Source: Delphinapterus leucas (Eukaryota; Chordata; Mammalia; Artiodactyla; Monodontidae). From it: a DNA stretch of 64,000 bases. The DNA lies in NCBI RefSeq assembly GCF_002288925.2, contig NW_022098022.1, positions 3,131,309 to 3,195,308 on the forward strand. The letters are read 5' to 3'. Below the pieces are notes generated by a model, which did not search any database, was not told the DNA's origin, and worked only from the letters and a program-made list of their open reading frames with translations. A program made the translations under genes and the position numbers. Within the stretch, counting starts at the first letter, position 1. Every line of letters starts with the position of its first letter. Shown piece after piece: positions 25,181 to 37,439 of this stretch.

Positions 25181-25783
25181 GTGGTATGAGATGTGGAGGT
25201 CTTAGATGGGCATCTACTTCCTGGCTACTGTTCTGTTTAATAGAAAAGGTGAAAATAAAATTTGGTGGACCAGCTAATAATAGCCCATCCTCTGGCCCTG
25301 AAAAATCTGTGTCCACTTTTATTCTCACACTTAGAACACTTTCCCTCCCTTCCTTAGAGTTACAACCAAAAGTCTATCCAGTTACTTCACGCATATCAAA
25401 GTCCAGGATTTCTCAGTGATGCACAATCTTCTGAACCTCATGCTGTTGCCACTTAATAACTAAAAATGAAAGTCATCTCCCACATTAGGCCTCCTGGCAT
25501 GTTCACTAAGATAAACTCAGAGAGGCAGAGGGCATAACCGGTATGCAGGTCTCCTAGTACCTATTGCATCCTGATTCAGTGCACAGGGACCCAGCAGGGA
25601 CAGACATCAGGTCTGGGAGAGGGAGGAGGGACTTCTTAAGTTATGAGATTGGGGAAGCAGTAGACCTGCAGCCAGGGATTCAACAGCAAATACTTGTCTC
25701 TAGCCCAGTTTTGCCAGCTTATCATTCGTGGGAGGATGAGCATCATTGCACTTCCTGGAGTGACCTGAGCCTTTCTGTTACAG

Positions 25784-25901
25784 ATGTTTGATCTACTTCC
25801 TCAGCATTCCTGTAACTGGGGAGCATGGCCCCTCTCATGGGGTGATTCTGGAGGCTGGAGTCCAAGCCTTGTGGTTGCAGTACATAGCACCTGGCTGACA
25901 G
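25784..25901 (+). other. exon-like segment (118 nt) between strong splice signals
   Basis: The pyrimidine-rich acceptor 'gcctttctgttacag' ends at 25783 and the donor 'gtgagcta' starts at 25902. The 118-nt segment is open in the frame that starts with ATG at its first base (MFDLLPQHSCNW...) and contains a stop in at least one other frame. No family is recognised. It lies about 3.8 kb downstream of the exon-like segment at 21890-21960 on the same strand, in a stretch where I identified no repeat. It could be real, cryptic or chance. Confidence 0.22.
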
Positions 25902-25999
25902 GTGAGCTAATGCACCACATTCGGACCCTACCAGAATTGATGGTTTTAAGTGCTCTGCTGTAGCCAGTTTTCATGCTTTGCACGAGACCACTCTGCAAC

Positions 26000-28630
26000 T
26001 GGTTGTTCCTTACTTCTCGAGATCAGGGACTCATTATACTAAACATCCCATGATTACCTGTAGGAAGCATGAGGAAACTTACAGAACAGGCATACAGAGG
26101 ACAGTTAAGAGCTATTATATTTTTAAGCCTTTGTTCTGGTTTTGAGCTTCTGACAGATGTCACTTAAAAATTATATTTAATATGAGTAACATGATTCTGT
26201 AGGATATTTACACTCAAACCTATGGAAATCTTTTATAGGTAGAAAAGCCACAATATTAAATCTTAAAGTAGCTTAAAGTAGCTTAATGCAAATGTAACTT
26301 TTCTAAAATAGTTGTTTTAGGATAAGACCAAAGAAGTTTTTGTTGTTGATATAAAATACAATGCCTATCCTTTTATACAATATAGGGCATTAAGTCAGTA
26401 TGTACTTAAACTAACTTTATACTTTTTATACAATATTGAGTTATTCCTGACTTCGTGGAAAAATTTAAAAATTTATCTAAAGGTCTAATTATTGAATCCT
26501 CTGTTAAGGTTTCATCTTGTTTTTAGAATCACCTAATCATATACGTATATGGTTTTGTGTCTTAATATTAGATAATATCTGATGTAGTTTGAGGGAACAT
26601 ACTTGATGGAGAAGGGAGACTGAGGAAGAATTATAATTTTGTTATGGTATTTAGGGTATGAACTACCTGTGAATTTCTTACCTGGGTCAGATCAGAGATA
26701 AGAATTTACCAGATGTAGAAGAAACTCATATTTTATAGATAATGGACTAGTGCCAGAGAAAGGAGAGTAAGGAGAAACAGCTACATATAATAAGAATACA
26801 TGTACATGTGCAAGTTAGATAGTCTTACCAATAAAAACAGTCAAGTTACAAATTAATGTTTCCTGTTATATCTATAAAGGTATATGCTTAATGTAAATAT
26901 GTCTTTAAATTTTTTTTATGTATAATAAAATGGAGGTTTTTTTCAACTGACTGAGAAAAGGATGATTTTCCATATTTTTACTAAGAAGATTAGATACTTT
27001 TTCTTCTTTATTTGGATGAATTCTACTTTATATTTTTAAAATACACAATTATTAGTAAAAATCTACTCTATCATCTACCTTAGGAAGTTTCAAAAATACA
27101 ATTTAAAAAAGTTCAAAGGTAATGGAAGGCTTGGTCTCTTTGGCAACTTACTCTATAGGTTTGATCAAATTGTTAATTTGGTAGCAGAGATCTGAAAGCC
27201 TGAGCTATTTTAACATGGTTTGGAAAATATTGATGGACTAAGTTTGGAGCAGACCAATAGATTTTTATTCTATTAGTTACTCTATCAAATAATATCTAGT
27301 ATAATTCAATTGTATGGATCAGATTGTATTATATAATTACTAAGATTCCATTCAACTTTAAATTTGTGTTTAAGGTTATTTGTTTTTCTTTCCATTCGCT
27401 ATGTAGTAGTGATGGATTTTCTCAAATTTTACTGATTTTATTGATTAGATATATTTTCCCTTATCATATGAGATTCGACAATAAAAGCAAAATGATCAGG
27501 GGATTTGAGAAATAAACCCCTGGGCACCTGAGGGATGTGACACAAAATTGGAGTGCAATGTGCTCTTGGCCTTTAATTTTTATGAGATTGCCTCTGTTCG
27601 AGGGTTAAGTCTCTAAGATCTGGCACTGAGGAAGATTGGTGAGTTATTAAATATAACAGATCTTACAAAGGAAGAAACACTTCAGCTTCAGCTGTAGAAA
27701 TATTTTAGATATAAGTTAGTTCCTAGGAATTTAATGAACATGCATTCTCTGATTTTTCTGATTTGATACTAATAAACTAGTTAAATTTAGTTTTAGTATT
27801 TTATTAAGGTGCATCATAAGCTACATCATAAGTGCGTTTGTTAGAGATTTCTTGCCAGTTTTGTTTGTTTTAATATTTAAAGGGCATCAACTGTGAAATT
27901 TCAGTTCCACCACTAATTAAGTTCTTACAGAAGACCTTGAAAGATGCCACGCAGGGGACACCTTAGAGTTTATTTTCCTAGGTATCCTTAAGGTAGATTT
28001 GGACTCTGTTCAATTGTTGCTTTTAATTAATTCTGAATCCTTTACTGACCTTCACTAGAAATATCTTAAGTCTTCCCTAAATGTTTGCTGTGCTATCATT
28101 TAGATGTTTGAGTGTTTTAAGACATGCAAATAGAAATATCAAGTACAGAATCGATCACAATTGACCTGAGTCATGTTGCAGAGCTGCCAGTAAGACTGAG
28201 TATCCAAATTCTCCAATAATGCCCAGATTCAAGCCTGGAGGAAGTCTACTGTAGAACTGGTTAATCTAGGGTTTTTTTTCCCTAAAGGAATGTAATGAAA
28301 AGACAGAGAGGCAGAGAGGTTAGCTAAAAAAGGCAAAAGGTTAGCTAAAATAGGCTCCTGTAATCCAAACTTGATACGGAGGAGGAATACTAACACGACT
28401 TTAATAAATGGGAAGATGTTTAGAAGTCAAAAGATTAAAGCTCGTATTTACGTAAGTACATACTCATTCTGGGCACTGCAAAGGTAGAGGGGTTTGCTTT
28501 TGAACAGAGAAAAATTATAACAGACATAGGAGGGGAGTTTGGGTCCAGATGTAGGTAAGTTTGTATGCTTCCTGGAAGAAAGGGACATGGGTCACTCTGA
28601 TTAGAGTGTCATGGGTAGAGCCTCCCAAGT
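26000..28630. other. unassigned A+T-rich DNA, no gene seen
   Basis: No gene or clear repeat over about 2.6 kb. A small tandem duplication ('aaagtagctt' twice) occurs near 26265-26285. Confidence 0.45.
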
Positions 28631-28634
28631 TTTC

Positions 28635-29525
28635 AGCCACACATTCATTCATTTCAACACGTAAGGGGTGGTTCTTACATGTCAGGCACTAGTCTAGGTG
28701 CTGGACACTCAGTAGTGAATAAAACAGACAAGAATCCCTGCATTTGAGTGGCCTACATTTCAGTGTAAGAGATAGACAGAAGAGATGTTCTTGGAAAATA
28801 AGTATAATGATAATAAGCTAGATGGTGATAAGGGGCTACAAGGGAAAATAAGGCATGAAGGGGCTAGAGACAGTGGGATGGTGTGCGCGTGTGCACATAC
28901 ACATGCAAGAAATTTGAAAGAGTGTAGTGAGGGCTTCAAAAGAGGAAACCATATGTGTAAGGAGGCGCTGGAGTCACACTGGTTTTCTGAAGGAGAAAGA
29001 CCAAACATTGAAGTAAAAGCAAGTGCATTTCCTAGGGACAGAAAGGAGGTCAGTGAAATTGGAGCAGAGGAAGCCAGGGGCAGAATTAATGACATGAGGC
29101 CAGAGTGGTATTGGGGTGGGGCTATCCCACCCCAATGGGAGTGGGATGGGGAGATCCCATAAGCTTGTAGACTTTTAGGTTGACTTGTGATGAGCTCTGA
29201 GAGAGCTCAGAAGTCATTGTAGGGTTTTGAGCTGAAGCGTTTTGTTTTAATGGTGTCCACTATGCCTGCCAGGTTGAGAATAGATGTCAGGCTGGCAGAA
29301 GCAGAAGGAGGGGACTGAGTTATGGGGTTACTGCAAGAATCTGCATAGGAACAACAGTGATTCTCCCCAGAGTGGTAGCAGCAGAGATGGGGAGTAGTGG
29401 TCAGAGATTAGATACACTTGAAGGAAGAACTCAGTTGTGGAGTAAAAGAGAAACTGATAGGAGGATATCTGAGGGAGAGGCAGCTCTGCCGATGAAGATC
29501 AAAACTTCATTTCTTGTTTCTTATT
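28635..29525 (-). mobile_element. long L2 LINE fragment, antisense
   Basis: A roughly 0.9-kb L2 starts with the 3' end in antisense: 'gcactagtctaggtgctgga', then 'gaataaaacagacaagaatc'. It continues through 'agctagatggtgataagggg', 'cattgtagggttttgagctg', 'agcagaaggaggggactgag' and 'gagtggtagcagcagagatg', all in the consensus order. It is the longest L2 piece in the window. The overlapping frames at 28760-29162 on both strands fall inside it and are not genes. Confidence 0.85.
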
Positions 29526-29529
29526 GTAG

Positions 29530-30825
29530 GGGCATGGCATATTAAGTTTAGGCCATTTAATACATATTTTAAAGGGTATTTGAGAAAAAGGAATTCTGGC
29601 TGTTTGATTCACTTTGTTTGGTTCCCCTCTTCTAAGAAGCAGAGTGATAATATGCAGTGTTTTCAATAAATGCTTAACAGAAATATAATTTACTTTTGTT
29701 GGTTCTAGGCAGGATGATTGGTTGATGACAAATAAAAAAGATTGGTCTTGTCATTTTCAAAGCTGTATTTAACAGTATGACAATAATTCATAGCATAAAT
29801 AATGACCATGGCGGCAGAGCTTGGATAATGAACAGCAAGCAAAACATGAATGAGGCGAGATCATGCTGATGTTGATTTACTCCTTTAAAGCTCCTAATTC
29901 TGCAAGTTGCCTTGATTTAAATATTATTCTCTAAGATCTATTTTTCATTTAAAAAGTGATCAAGGATATTTGCCCTGAGTATCAGGTCCTATGAAGCAGC
30001 TGAGTTAGAAGTTATTTGGAAAAAGTTATCTGAATTACTATAAACATAAAGTCAGCTGCATTAAAATATTTAAAATACCCCAAAAATGCCGATGTTGCTT
30101 TTGTTTGTATGACTAAATTGTTATCTGTTCTGTATTTTTCATATAATAAAACCTTTTCCTAAATGGAGATAGCTTACATAAATTGAACTTTTAAAGAACA
30201 AATTTTATTCTATTTCTGTTATGTTCTATGACCTAAGCTTATTCTTCAATCAAGCAAATCAAGTATAGGATCTGAAAAAATGAAATTTAGGATTATCTTA
30301 GAATTGCCAGTTTCTTCATTATATAACCTCTTCCACAAACTCTCAGGATTCTTTCAGGATAAAAAAATATATTTTCACATCATCATCACTACAGTTACCT
30401 CTGAAATTTATCTAATTGAAAAAATAATGATTCTAGGGCCAAGTCCAGGATAATGGCAATTTCACAGCCCATATTTTTAAAAGTGCTCCGTTTCTTTCAG
30501 GCCATCTTGTAAAAGACAACAATTATAATTTTATATGTATAGAAGGAATTAGTAACTCACACAAAATAGGAAACTTTGCAAAGGGACTGTAAATATGATC
30601 TATGCTATGTCAGTATGATCATAAAGAACCTAGTAGTCACTAAGTACTAAGCAACTTAGGATTCTTTTATAGCCCCTGCAGGAAACCTTGGAGTTTCATT
30701 GTTATTAGATGGTCTAGTTGCCAAAAACCTTTAGGAAAAAAAAAGAAAAGAAAAAGAAAAATTATCAACCTATCTATCTATATACATATATGTATATATA
30801 TGTTAAAAATGCATTAATAAAAGAC
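29530..30825. other. unassigned DNA with A-rich and TA simple repeats
   Basis: No gene seen. A-rich (30738-30762) and (TCTA)n/(TA)n runs (30770-30802) precede the MIR on the right. Confidence 0.5.
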
Positions 30826-30829
30826 ATTT

Positions 30830-31085
30830 ATAATTGTCCACTATGTGCTAGACTCTGGGTCACAAATTTTTTATGCATATAATCCTCCTCCTTTATTGCA
30901 TATAATCCTCAGAACTACTTGCACTTAATACTCATGAAACCCCTTTTTGTTAGTATGCTCATTTCCCTTTATAGAAGAAGAAATTGAAGCTCTGGAGGTT
31001 AAATTACTTACCCAAGATTACAAGATTAGGAAACAGTGGAACCAGGATTTTCACCTCACGGTTGTAAATGTAGACTCTTGAGAAA
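30830..31085 (-). mobile_element. MIR SINE, antisense
   Basis: The antisense MIR order is clear. 'tatgtgctagactctgggtc' opens it, 'gcatataatcctcagaacta' follows, and the conserved core is represented by 'aattacttacccaagattac' (consensus: aagtaacttgcccaaggtca). A 'gaaccaggattttcacctca' block closes it. Confidence 0.8.
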
Positions 31086-31114
31086 GATTCTTTGTGTTAA
31101 CGTTCTCTTTCCGC

Positions 31115-31285
31115 TTTTTGTGTTTTAAGGCAAGGAACTTAAAATCTCTGAGACCAGATTTCCTTATCTGTAACGGTAAATAAGTATATTGTATTTACCT
31201 CATAGGGTCGTCTGAGGATCAAATAGGATAATGTATGTAAAACACTGAGCATATGCCTGACAATTAGAAAATGCCCACCAGAATT
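31115..31285 (+). mobile_element. MIR SINE 3' two-thirds, sense
   Basis: 'ttccttatctgtaacggtaa', 'tatttacctcatagggtcgt' and 'ctgaggatcaaataggataa' match the MIR 3' half in order. It lies tail to tail with the antisense MIR at 30830-31085. Confidence 0.8.
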
Positions 31286-31339
31286 GTATCATTCTCATAA
31301 GTTTTTATTCCTTACCTTTCACTGGCCCTGCAGGATCTC

Positions 31340-31530
31340 TACGCCTCACTAACAATATTAATCAAGGTCATTAATAATGAACTCTGTTTCTCTTTAATGT
31401 ATTAGTCCAAATGACATTCAATAGCCACCTTCCACACGTTTCTTGTCACTCTAAATCCCAAAGTTTTTCTTCAACTCCAGAGGACCGGTGATTACTGCTC
31501 TCTTAGTAGTTTAGAGAGCACCTGATTATC
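31340..31530 (+). mobile_element. L2 LINE fragment, sense
   Basis: 'aatcaaggtcattaataatg' and 'ttcaatagccaccttccaca' correspond to the sense L2 ORF2 block known as 'gctaaggtcaccaatgacct ... acggccacttttcagtcctc'. Highly diverged. Confidence 0.5.
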
Positions 31531-31893
31531 TCAGACCTTAAACGGAGTCAAGTCTGGAAGGTCAGCTTGCAGACATCGTCTTTAACCATGCCCTTTTCAT
31601 AGCTGTGACTTCTTCTTAAACACTTGTGTAATACTGTATTAAGGTGATCAACATCTTCCAGCTTTCTTGGTGCTTTCTCTATTTTAGAACAGAAAGTCCT
31701 TTGTCCAGTAAGCCCCTCTGATGCTGGGAAACCAGGAAAACTACATCATATAGTTTATATTATATAGTTTATATTTATAGTTTATTAATATATTAATATT
31801 CCCAAGTAGTTAAAGGGCATGTGCTGGGAACTATCAAATTTATCATTGGAGAGTAATCTTCGACTCCTCTGAAATCTTGGAATAGTTTTTGAA

Positions 31894-31898
31894 ACTAC
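31894..31898. repeat. Target-site duplication of the MLT2 LTR (left copy)
   Basis: ACTAC directly precedes the LTR. The second copy is at 32420-32424. Five bases is the size expected for ERVL-class integration. Confidence 0.75.
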
Positions 31899-32419
31899 TG
31901 TTTTAGTCTGATTTCTCCAGAGAAACAGAACAAATAGGATATACAAAGGCACTTAAGAGGAGATTTACTATAGGGATTGGCTCATATGAGTATGAAACTG
32001 AGAAATCCCACAATCTGCCATCCTTAAGCTGTAGAACCAGGAGTCAGTGGTGTAATTCAGTCTGAGTCTGAAGGCCTGAGAACTGGGGAGCTGACGCTGT
32101 AAGTCCCAGGCTGATTCTGAAAGTGTGAGAGCCAAGAGGGCGGGAGGTGAATGTCTTAGCTCAAGCAGAGAGTGCAAATTCGCCCTTCCTCTCCCTTTTT
32201 GTTCTAGTTAGAACAAATTATTTTTATTCTAGTCAGACCCTCAACAGATTGGGTGATGCCCACCTCATTGGTGGGGGCAATTTTCTTTACTCCATCTACT
32301 AATTCAGATACTCATCTCTTCTGGAGCCAACCTCACAGACAAACTCAGAAACAATATTTTACCTGCTCTCTGGGCATCTCTTAGCTCAGTCGAGTTGACA
32401 TAGAAACGTACGGATCACG
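31899..32419 (-). mobile_element. MLT2-type (ERVL) solo LTR, antisense
   Basis: This is a 521-bp LTR in antisense. It starts 'tgttttagtctgatttctcc' followed by 'agagaaacagaacaaatagg', carries 'gggattggctcatatgagta', then 'tcaacagattgggtgatgcc'. It ends 'gttgacatagaaacgtacgg' and a decayed CA terminus. Order and length fit MLT2 LTRs of endogenous retrovirus-L. ACTAC flanks both sides. No internal gag-pol sequence adjoins it, so it is a solo LTR. A 69-codon frame at 31968-32177 is inside it. Confidence 0.88.
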
Positions 32420-32424
32420 ACTAC

Positions 32425-34450
32425 CCTTCTGTTTTACCCTCGGTGTAGTCGTGCCCTCTAATAGCAGTCAATCCAAATGGTGTCCAGGCTTAAGACAGAG
32501 GAGAGCTTCTGGTCTAAATCCAAATAAGAGCTGATAAGACCAGCGTTTGAGATGGCCTAGAGAGCCATATAAAGTTGCACATTGAATCACATATTCAACT
32601 TCTTATATTCTTTTCTGTTTTGTAGGTATATAACTGTTTTTAGTGTAATTTTGTGGTAGAAGGAAGAAAATTAGTAAATATCTCATATTATTTTAAGATA
32701 AATTACTTTATGTAAATAGTCCAAAATTTTACAATGGAAAATTTCATTTGTAGGGCATTATCCACAATGAATATATGTCCATGATTGAGGGAAAAAATAT
32801 ATGTATGACTATATATATGAATTGATCAAAATATATGTATAAATATTTCCCTTTGCTGACTCAAGCAAAATCCAAGTTGTGTAAAACTAGATATGTACGT
32901 AATTATACTATACATATCTATGCATATAAAAATTTTATTATCTATTTATTTTTTAATGACATTATTGAGTCTTCTCACCCTTTTGTCCTTAGACTGTGTG
33001 TGTATGCATGCATGTGTATGTGAAGACAAAAAAATTAAAAAATAATAGCAGAAATCTTATACAGAAAGACTTCCGATGAAACTTCTCAGTTTTAAATATA
33101 ATTATAGGCATTCATGAGTGATCAGGAAAAAAACAGGTAATTCTTAAATTTAAACTGGTATAATAGCTTTAAATGTAATTTTACTCTTACAAAATGTGAC
33201 ATAGATATTTATCCCAGAAATATCAATTTGTCAGTGCTATAAGACGGTGCCACTGATGACAATATTATTTCCCTTCTAGACCTATGGTGTTTATTGTTGG
33301 AGTCACCATTCACACTGACTTGACCATATTCAAAAATATTTGTAAACTCTTATTTACTCAGCCATAGACATGGCTATCAAATTGCTGAGGCTTCAAGGAC
33401 ACCCTGAACTGATAACTTACTTCAATAGGAGAGTTCTTTACCTACACTGGTATGGTTTATTTCCATCAAAAGAACATTCATCATAGGATCAAATTTTTGT
33501 CTGAAATTATTCTTGGAAAAATATTCAAATATTCTTGAACAAGCTATGGATCAGCCAATTTTAAAATCTATATTATATTTTGATAAAGTTTACAGAAATT
33601 TTAAATATTGTAGAAAATACCTCACATTATGAAAATGGAATAAAATAAAATATAAAATTATGGATTTGACACCTCTTTATATTTTAACTCAGAACCTAAA
33701 TTAAAGATACAGGTTTCTAAGGCAAGTATAGTTCAATTTAGAAATAATTCACGTTACATACTTGAATTTTTATTATATAAAAGATGCGGGTTTTTTTTTT
33801 TTTCTTTTTGGTAGAGAAATAAGCACAGAAAACAACAAAATTCCACACTGTTTTTAGCTGATTTCCAGCAGGGTAAATAAGAAAACTCTTTTATCTATAA
33901 AAAGTTGACCTAAAAAGACCAAGTTTTTCTCTGGGAATTTTGAACAGAATCCAACAAAATAGAAATAGAATAAAATATACACTTTCTATGTGAATGAACT
34001 AGAGCAACAAGTTCTCCAACCATCCCTTTACACGTGCATTAAAACAGAATTTAACATGGTAATCTCCACACATCAGTGTCAGTGACTTGGTAATATCCTT
34101 GTACATAGAGGAAACAGATGTTGAGTAATGGCCAGTTTTGTTCTTATTTATATTTGTATTCATCCTTATTATAAAACAGTTCAACTGGTTTTACGAAGGC
34201 ATCATCTGAACAAACTCTTCAATAATTAATCTTATATGTTTGGCTCATCCTAGGAACCAAAGTTATTTAAGTCATTTCAGAATTTCCAGGGTCTAGAGAC
34301 TTCTGTAAGGCTCTGTTAGACCTTAGAAAAATGTTGGCCTTTAAAACCCCTATAAGGAAAATTGTAGACCTGCAATAAATTATGAGCTGGTCGTGGTAAC
34401 AAAAGGCAGAACTTTATCTTAATAAGGAAAAAAGATTATAATTAAGTTCG
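32425..34450. other. unassigned A+T-rich DNA, no gene seen
   Basis: No repeat or gene recognised over about 2 kb. A T-rich run lies at 33788-33808. Confidence 0.45.
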
Positions 34451-34454
34451 TACA

Positions 34455-34850
34455 TTCCCTTGAAATGGAACTTCCTCTAAAATTACATGCACCTCTCCTC
34501 TTTTCAATCTACACTCCCTCATCTTACCAACTACTCCTATGGTTTGAACAATCTGCCTTACCTATGACTTCCAAATGTTATTTCCAGTTTTTTTATCTTC
34601 TAAACTCTAAAATTTACAATTTTTTTTTCACAAACAGGATAGAAAATGTGAAACTTATTGTATACCTCTTTCCTAGAAATGTGTTCTTTCTACTCTGTTC
34701 TGGATATAGGTTAAGACAATTGATAAAACATACCCTGCCTTCTAGGATAGCATCAGATGATCACCTAGGACATCCCTTACACCTGACTCTCTCATTTAAT
34801 GTATCACAAATTTCTGTCAATTTTCACTTTCTCTTGACTAATTGCCTATT
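34455..34850 (+). mobile_element. L2-type LINE fragment, sense (diverged)
   Basis: 'cctcatcttaccaactactc', 'gacttccaaatgttatttcc' and 'ctaggacatcccttacacct' follow the order of the pyrimidine-rich sense L2 region ('gactcccaaatttatatctc ... tcgacatctcc'). The 129-codon frame at 34465-34854 is a chance frame within it. Confidence 0.45.
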
Positions 34851-34959
34851 TTAACTTCTTAATGCCTTAATTCAGAACATCTGTAATTTGGGTCTGAATT
34901 ACCACAAAAACCTCAAAGTTGGCAACTATATATATTTCAGTTATTTATTGATGTGTTAA

Positions 34960-35505
34960 CAAACAAGAAAAAAAAGACAAAAAAAATTATCCAAAAATTT
35001 AGAGTCATCCAACAACAACCATCTTATCTCACCATTTTGTAGATCAGGAATTTGGGAAATTCTGCTCCTGTGGCTTCATCTGGTATTACTTGGTGGTATT
35101 GGATTAGATATTGAGTTATTCTGGAGAGTCCAGGATTGCTTTACTCCTATGCCTGACGTTTGGGACAGTTGAAAAAATGGGCTCATCTTATCCATGCTCC
35201 CTCTTTCAGGCCACGTCAGGGAATCCTCATGTGGTCTCACTAGCAGAACGGACTTCTGACTTGACAACTCCAGATCCTCCAAGAGAGCAAGGAGGAGCAA
35301 ATCCTCCAGCCTTCTTAAAGGCAAGACTCAGAACTGCCACACCGTCACAGCATCTGCCACACTGTTTTGGTCAAAGTAGTTATAGGCCAGCTCAGCTTCT
35401 GGTGGAGGGGAATAGACCCCATACTCACAATGGGGAAAGTGTCAAAAATGGGCAGCCATCTTCAGCCAGCAGTCTACCCTGTGACCATAGAGAATCTATG
35501 GCCAT
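34960..35505 (-). mobile_element. LTR-like old repeat, antisense (MaLR-type by resemblance)
   Basis: 'accattttgtagatcaggaa' and 'tttgggaaattctgctcctg' open it. Later 'ctcctccaagagagcaagga'-like text is followed by 'gccacaccgtcacagcatct' and 'tcaaagtagttataggccag'. These blocks follow the antisense order of a mammal-wide LTR-like repeat I recall ('ctgtgggtcaggaatttggg ... ggtcaaaagcgagtcacaag'). The exact family is not resolved. The same family appears at 61780-62335. The 139-codon frame at 35111-35530 is inside it. Confidence 0.5.
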
Positions 35506-35814
35506 CTTTAATCTAACATGTCTGATATAGCTTACATTTCTCCAATTTTTTACTTTTCTACAGAAATTCCATCAGAATTGTCTTCTTAAAACACAAGAGG
35601 AGTGTTCCATTACTGAAAACCCTTCATTACCAACCTAAGCCCCCCTTCTTAGCATAAGTATTTGCTTTTCTCCTTAATTTGTTGATACATTTTATTATGC
35701 GTCATATGTTTTGGGTCCTATTGCAAACTTTCTGATTTAACTAGATAATAAATGACAGTCTGCTTTAATATTCTCTTCAGAAGGAAAAGCTTATACCTCA
35801 TTATTAGTTTTACT

Positions 35815-36300
35815 AAGGTCATATGTATCAGGTAGGATGCTTTCCATTGTAAGGCATAGAAAACTCCAATTCAACTACCTCAAACAATAAGGAATATTTT
35901 TCAGCTCACCAAATAAGGACCACTAAGCAGTGTGGTTTGAGGAGTACTTTAGTTTAGTGAGACCATGTCCTTAACAGCCCAGGTTCCTGCTCTCCTCCTG
36001 TTCTTCCATTAGCAGCATATTGGTTGATATGTGACAACTTGTTTGTAGCACTTTTCTTCTTGTGTGTGTGTGGTTTTGTTGTTGTTTTGTTAAAATTGCA
36101 CTAAATGCCTATGCCTAAAAAACCCAAAACCCAAAAAACCCCCACAACTCTAAAGAGGTAGGAGACCTAAATGATTTGCTTATCCAAATGAGGACAAACC
36201 TCTGAATCTCAGCAGGAGAGGAAAGCAAATGAAAGAGCGTATGTTCTGCCAGCATGGAAGGAAAACTGAATCGCTATTGGGGTCCTCTCAGCCATGACTT
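35815..36300. other. possible old interspersed repeat, unassigned
   Basis: The 'gcatagaaaactccaattca' and 'aataaggaatatttttcagc' text recalls an old mammalian repeat beginning 'acagaaacccaactcaac... aaggaatttattggctca'. A TG/GTTT low-complexity stretch (36063-36092) and an A/C-rich stretch (36118-36150) lie within. I cannot assign the family. Confidence 0.3.
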
Positions 36301-36539
36301 CTAAAGACACAACTCAGAGAAAATGAGGGCTTAATAATTATCAACTTAAAGCCGACATAATTAAACTGACAAACCTTAATCACATTCAAAATTTTAACAT
36401 TTCTCATTTTTACAAATTATCTCTGATTTATAGGACGTTATAAACCAAAGATGTCTAGAACCTAACCATATGCCTTCTAATCTCTCCTTTTATCCAAACT
36501 AAGTTAATTATAACATGCTGTAGGAAATTCCTCAGCCCC

Positions 36540-36790
36540 AGTCTATCTGCTCTTCCTTTCCTCATTTCCCAAAGGGAGATGAACCTAGTAACAATTTTTC
36601 AAAATCTCATGTGAAGAGCTGCATCAGGCGACTCAGTCTGTCCTTACAAGTTAGTGGATGCCTTTTCCATTCCTATTAAATTCTATTCTTGTTTCAAGTC
36701 CCAGTTCAAACACTGACTCCCCTTAAAATGTTCTCTAAAGGACCAGTTAGAATTAATCCTTCCCTCAGGGCTAAGTGAACCCTTCTTTAC
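36540..36790 (+). mobile_element. L2 LINE fragment, sense
   Basis: 'caagtcccagttcaaacact' and following text match the sense L2 block 'caggtctcagctcaaatgtc' near the 3' end. Diverged; edges approximate. Confidence 0.4.
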
Positions 36791-36799
36791 TACTCCTTC

Positions 36800-37015
36800 A
36801 AAAGAACAGCACAGTGCATGCTTTGGAGTGAAAAGACACTCATTCAAATCCTGGATCTGCCATTTTACCAGTTGTGTTACCCTAAACAAGTCAAGTAACC
36901 TCCCTTAGTTACTTATTTCTTATTTTTTAAATGCTGAAATCAGAACTCACAAGAATATTTTTATTACGAATCATAAAATGATATTAAAATGCAAATTATT
37001 TTTGTAATTACATGA
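36800..37015 (+). mobile_element. MIR SINE, sense
   Basis: 'cagcacagtgcatgctttgg', 'cattcaaatcctggatctgc', 'cattttaccagttgtgttac' and 'aacaagtcaagtaacctccc' reproduce the MIR order from the tRNA-derived part through the core. Confidence 0.82.
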
Positions 37016-37439
37016 ACCTTTATTTAATAGAGAAATCATCATGCTGAACAGTTAAATACTTTGGGTAACAATTTCCTTGGATACTTTGATGAAACTAAGG
37101 ACCTCCTCCTTCTTATAACAATGAACATAAACTAATATATTTTCATGTTTCATGACCTTGGAAATGCAAAACCTGACTCACAAATGAGTGTTGCTTCAAA
37201 TATACTCGGGACTCTCATACTTACTTTTCTTCAGATGAAGGTAGAATTGTGTCAAATGCCAGAATTCTTCATGACTACTTTGAACTAAATTAATGTCAGA
37301 ATGTTTCCTTTTTCATATATCCTTATTGCTAAAGTCAATTTGGTTAGGGGCTGCATTATGAATGCTGTCTATATTAGCAAGGAAGGTATTACGAATCTAC
37401 ATTTCAATTCTAAAGTCATCTAAAGGAAATATTTTAAAG

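Noticed and set aside
28785..29162. 125-codon plus-strand frame
   Set aside because: It lies inside an antisense L2 LINE fragment and overlaps an equally long minus-strand frame. No domain is present, so it is treated as chance.
34465..34854. 129-codon plus-strand frame
   Set aside because: It lies in a pyrimidine-rich L2-like segment, with translation driven by base composition.
35111..35530. 139-codon plus-strand frame
   Set aside because: It lies inside an LTR-like old repeat and has no domain.
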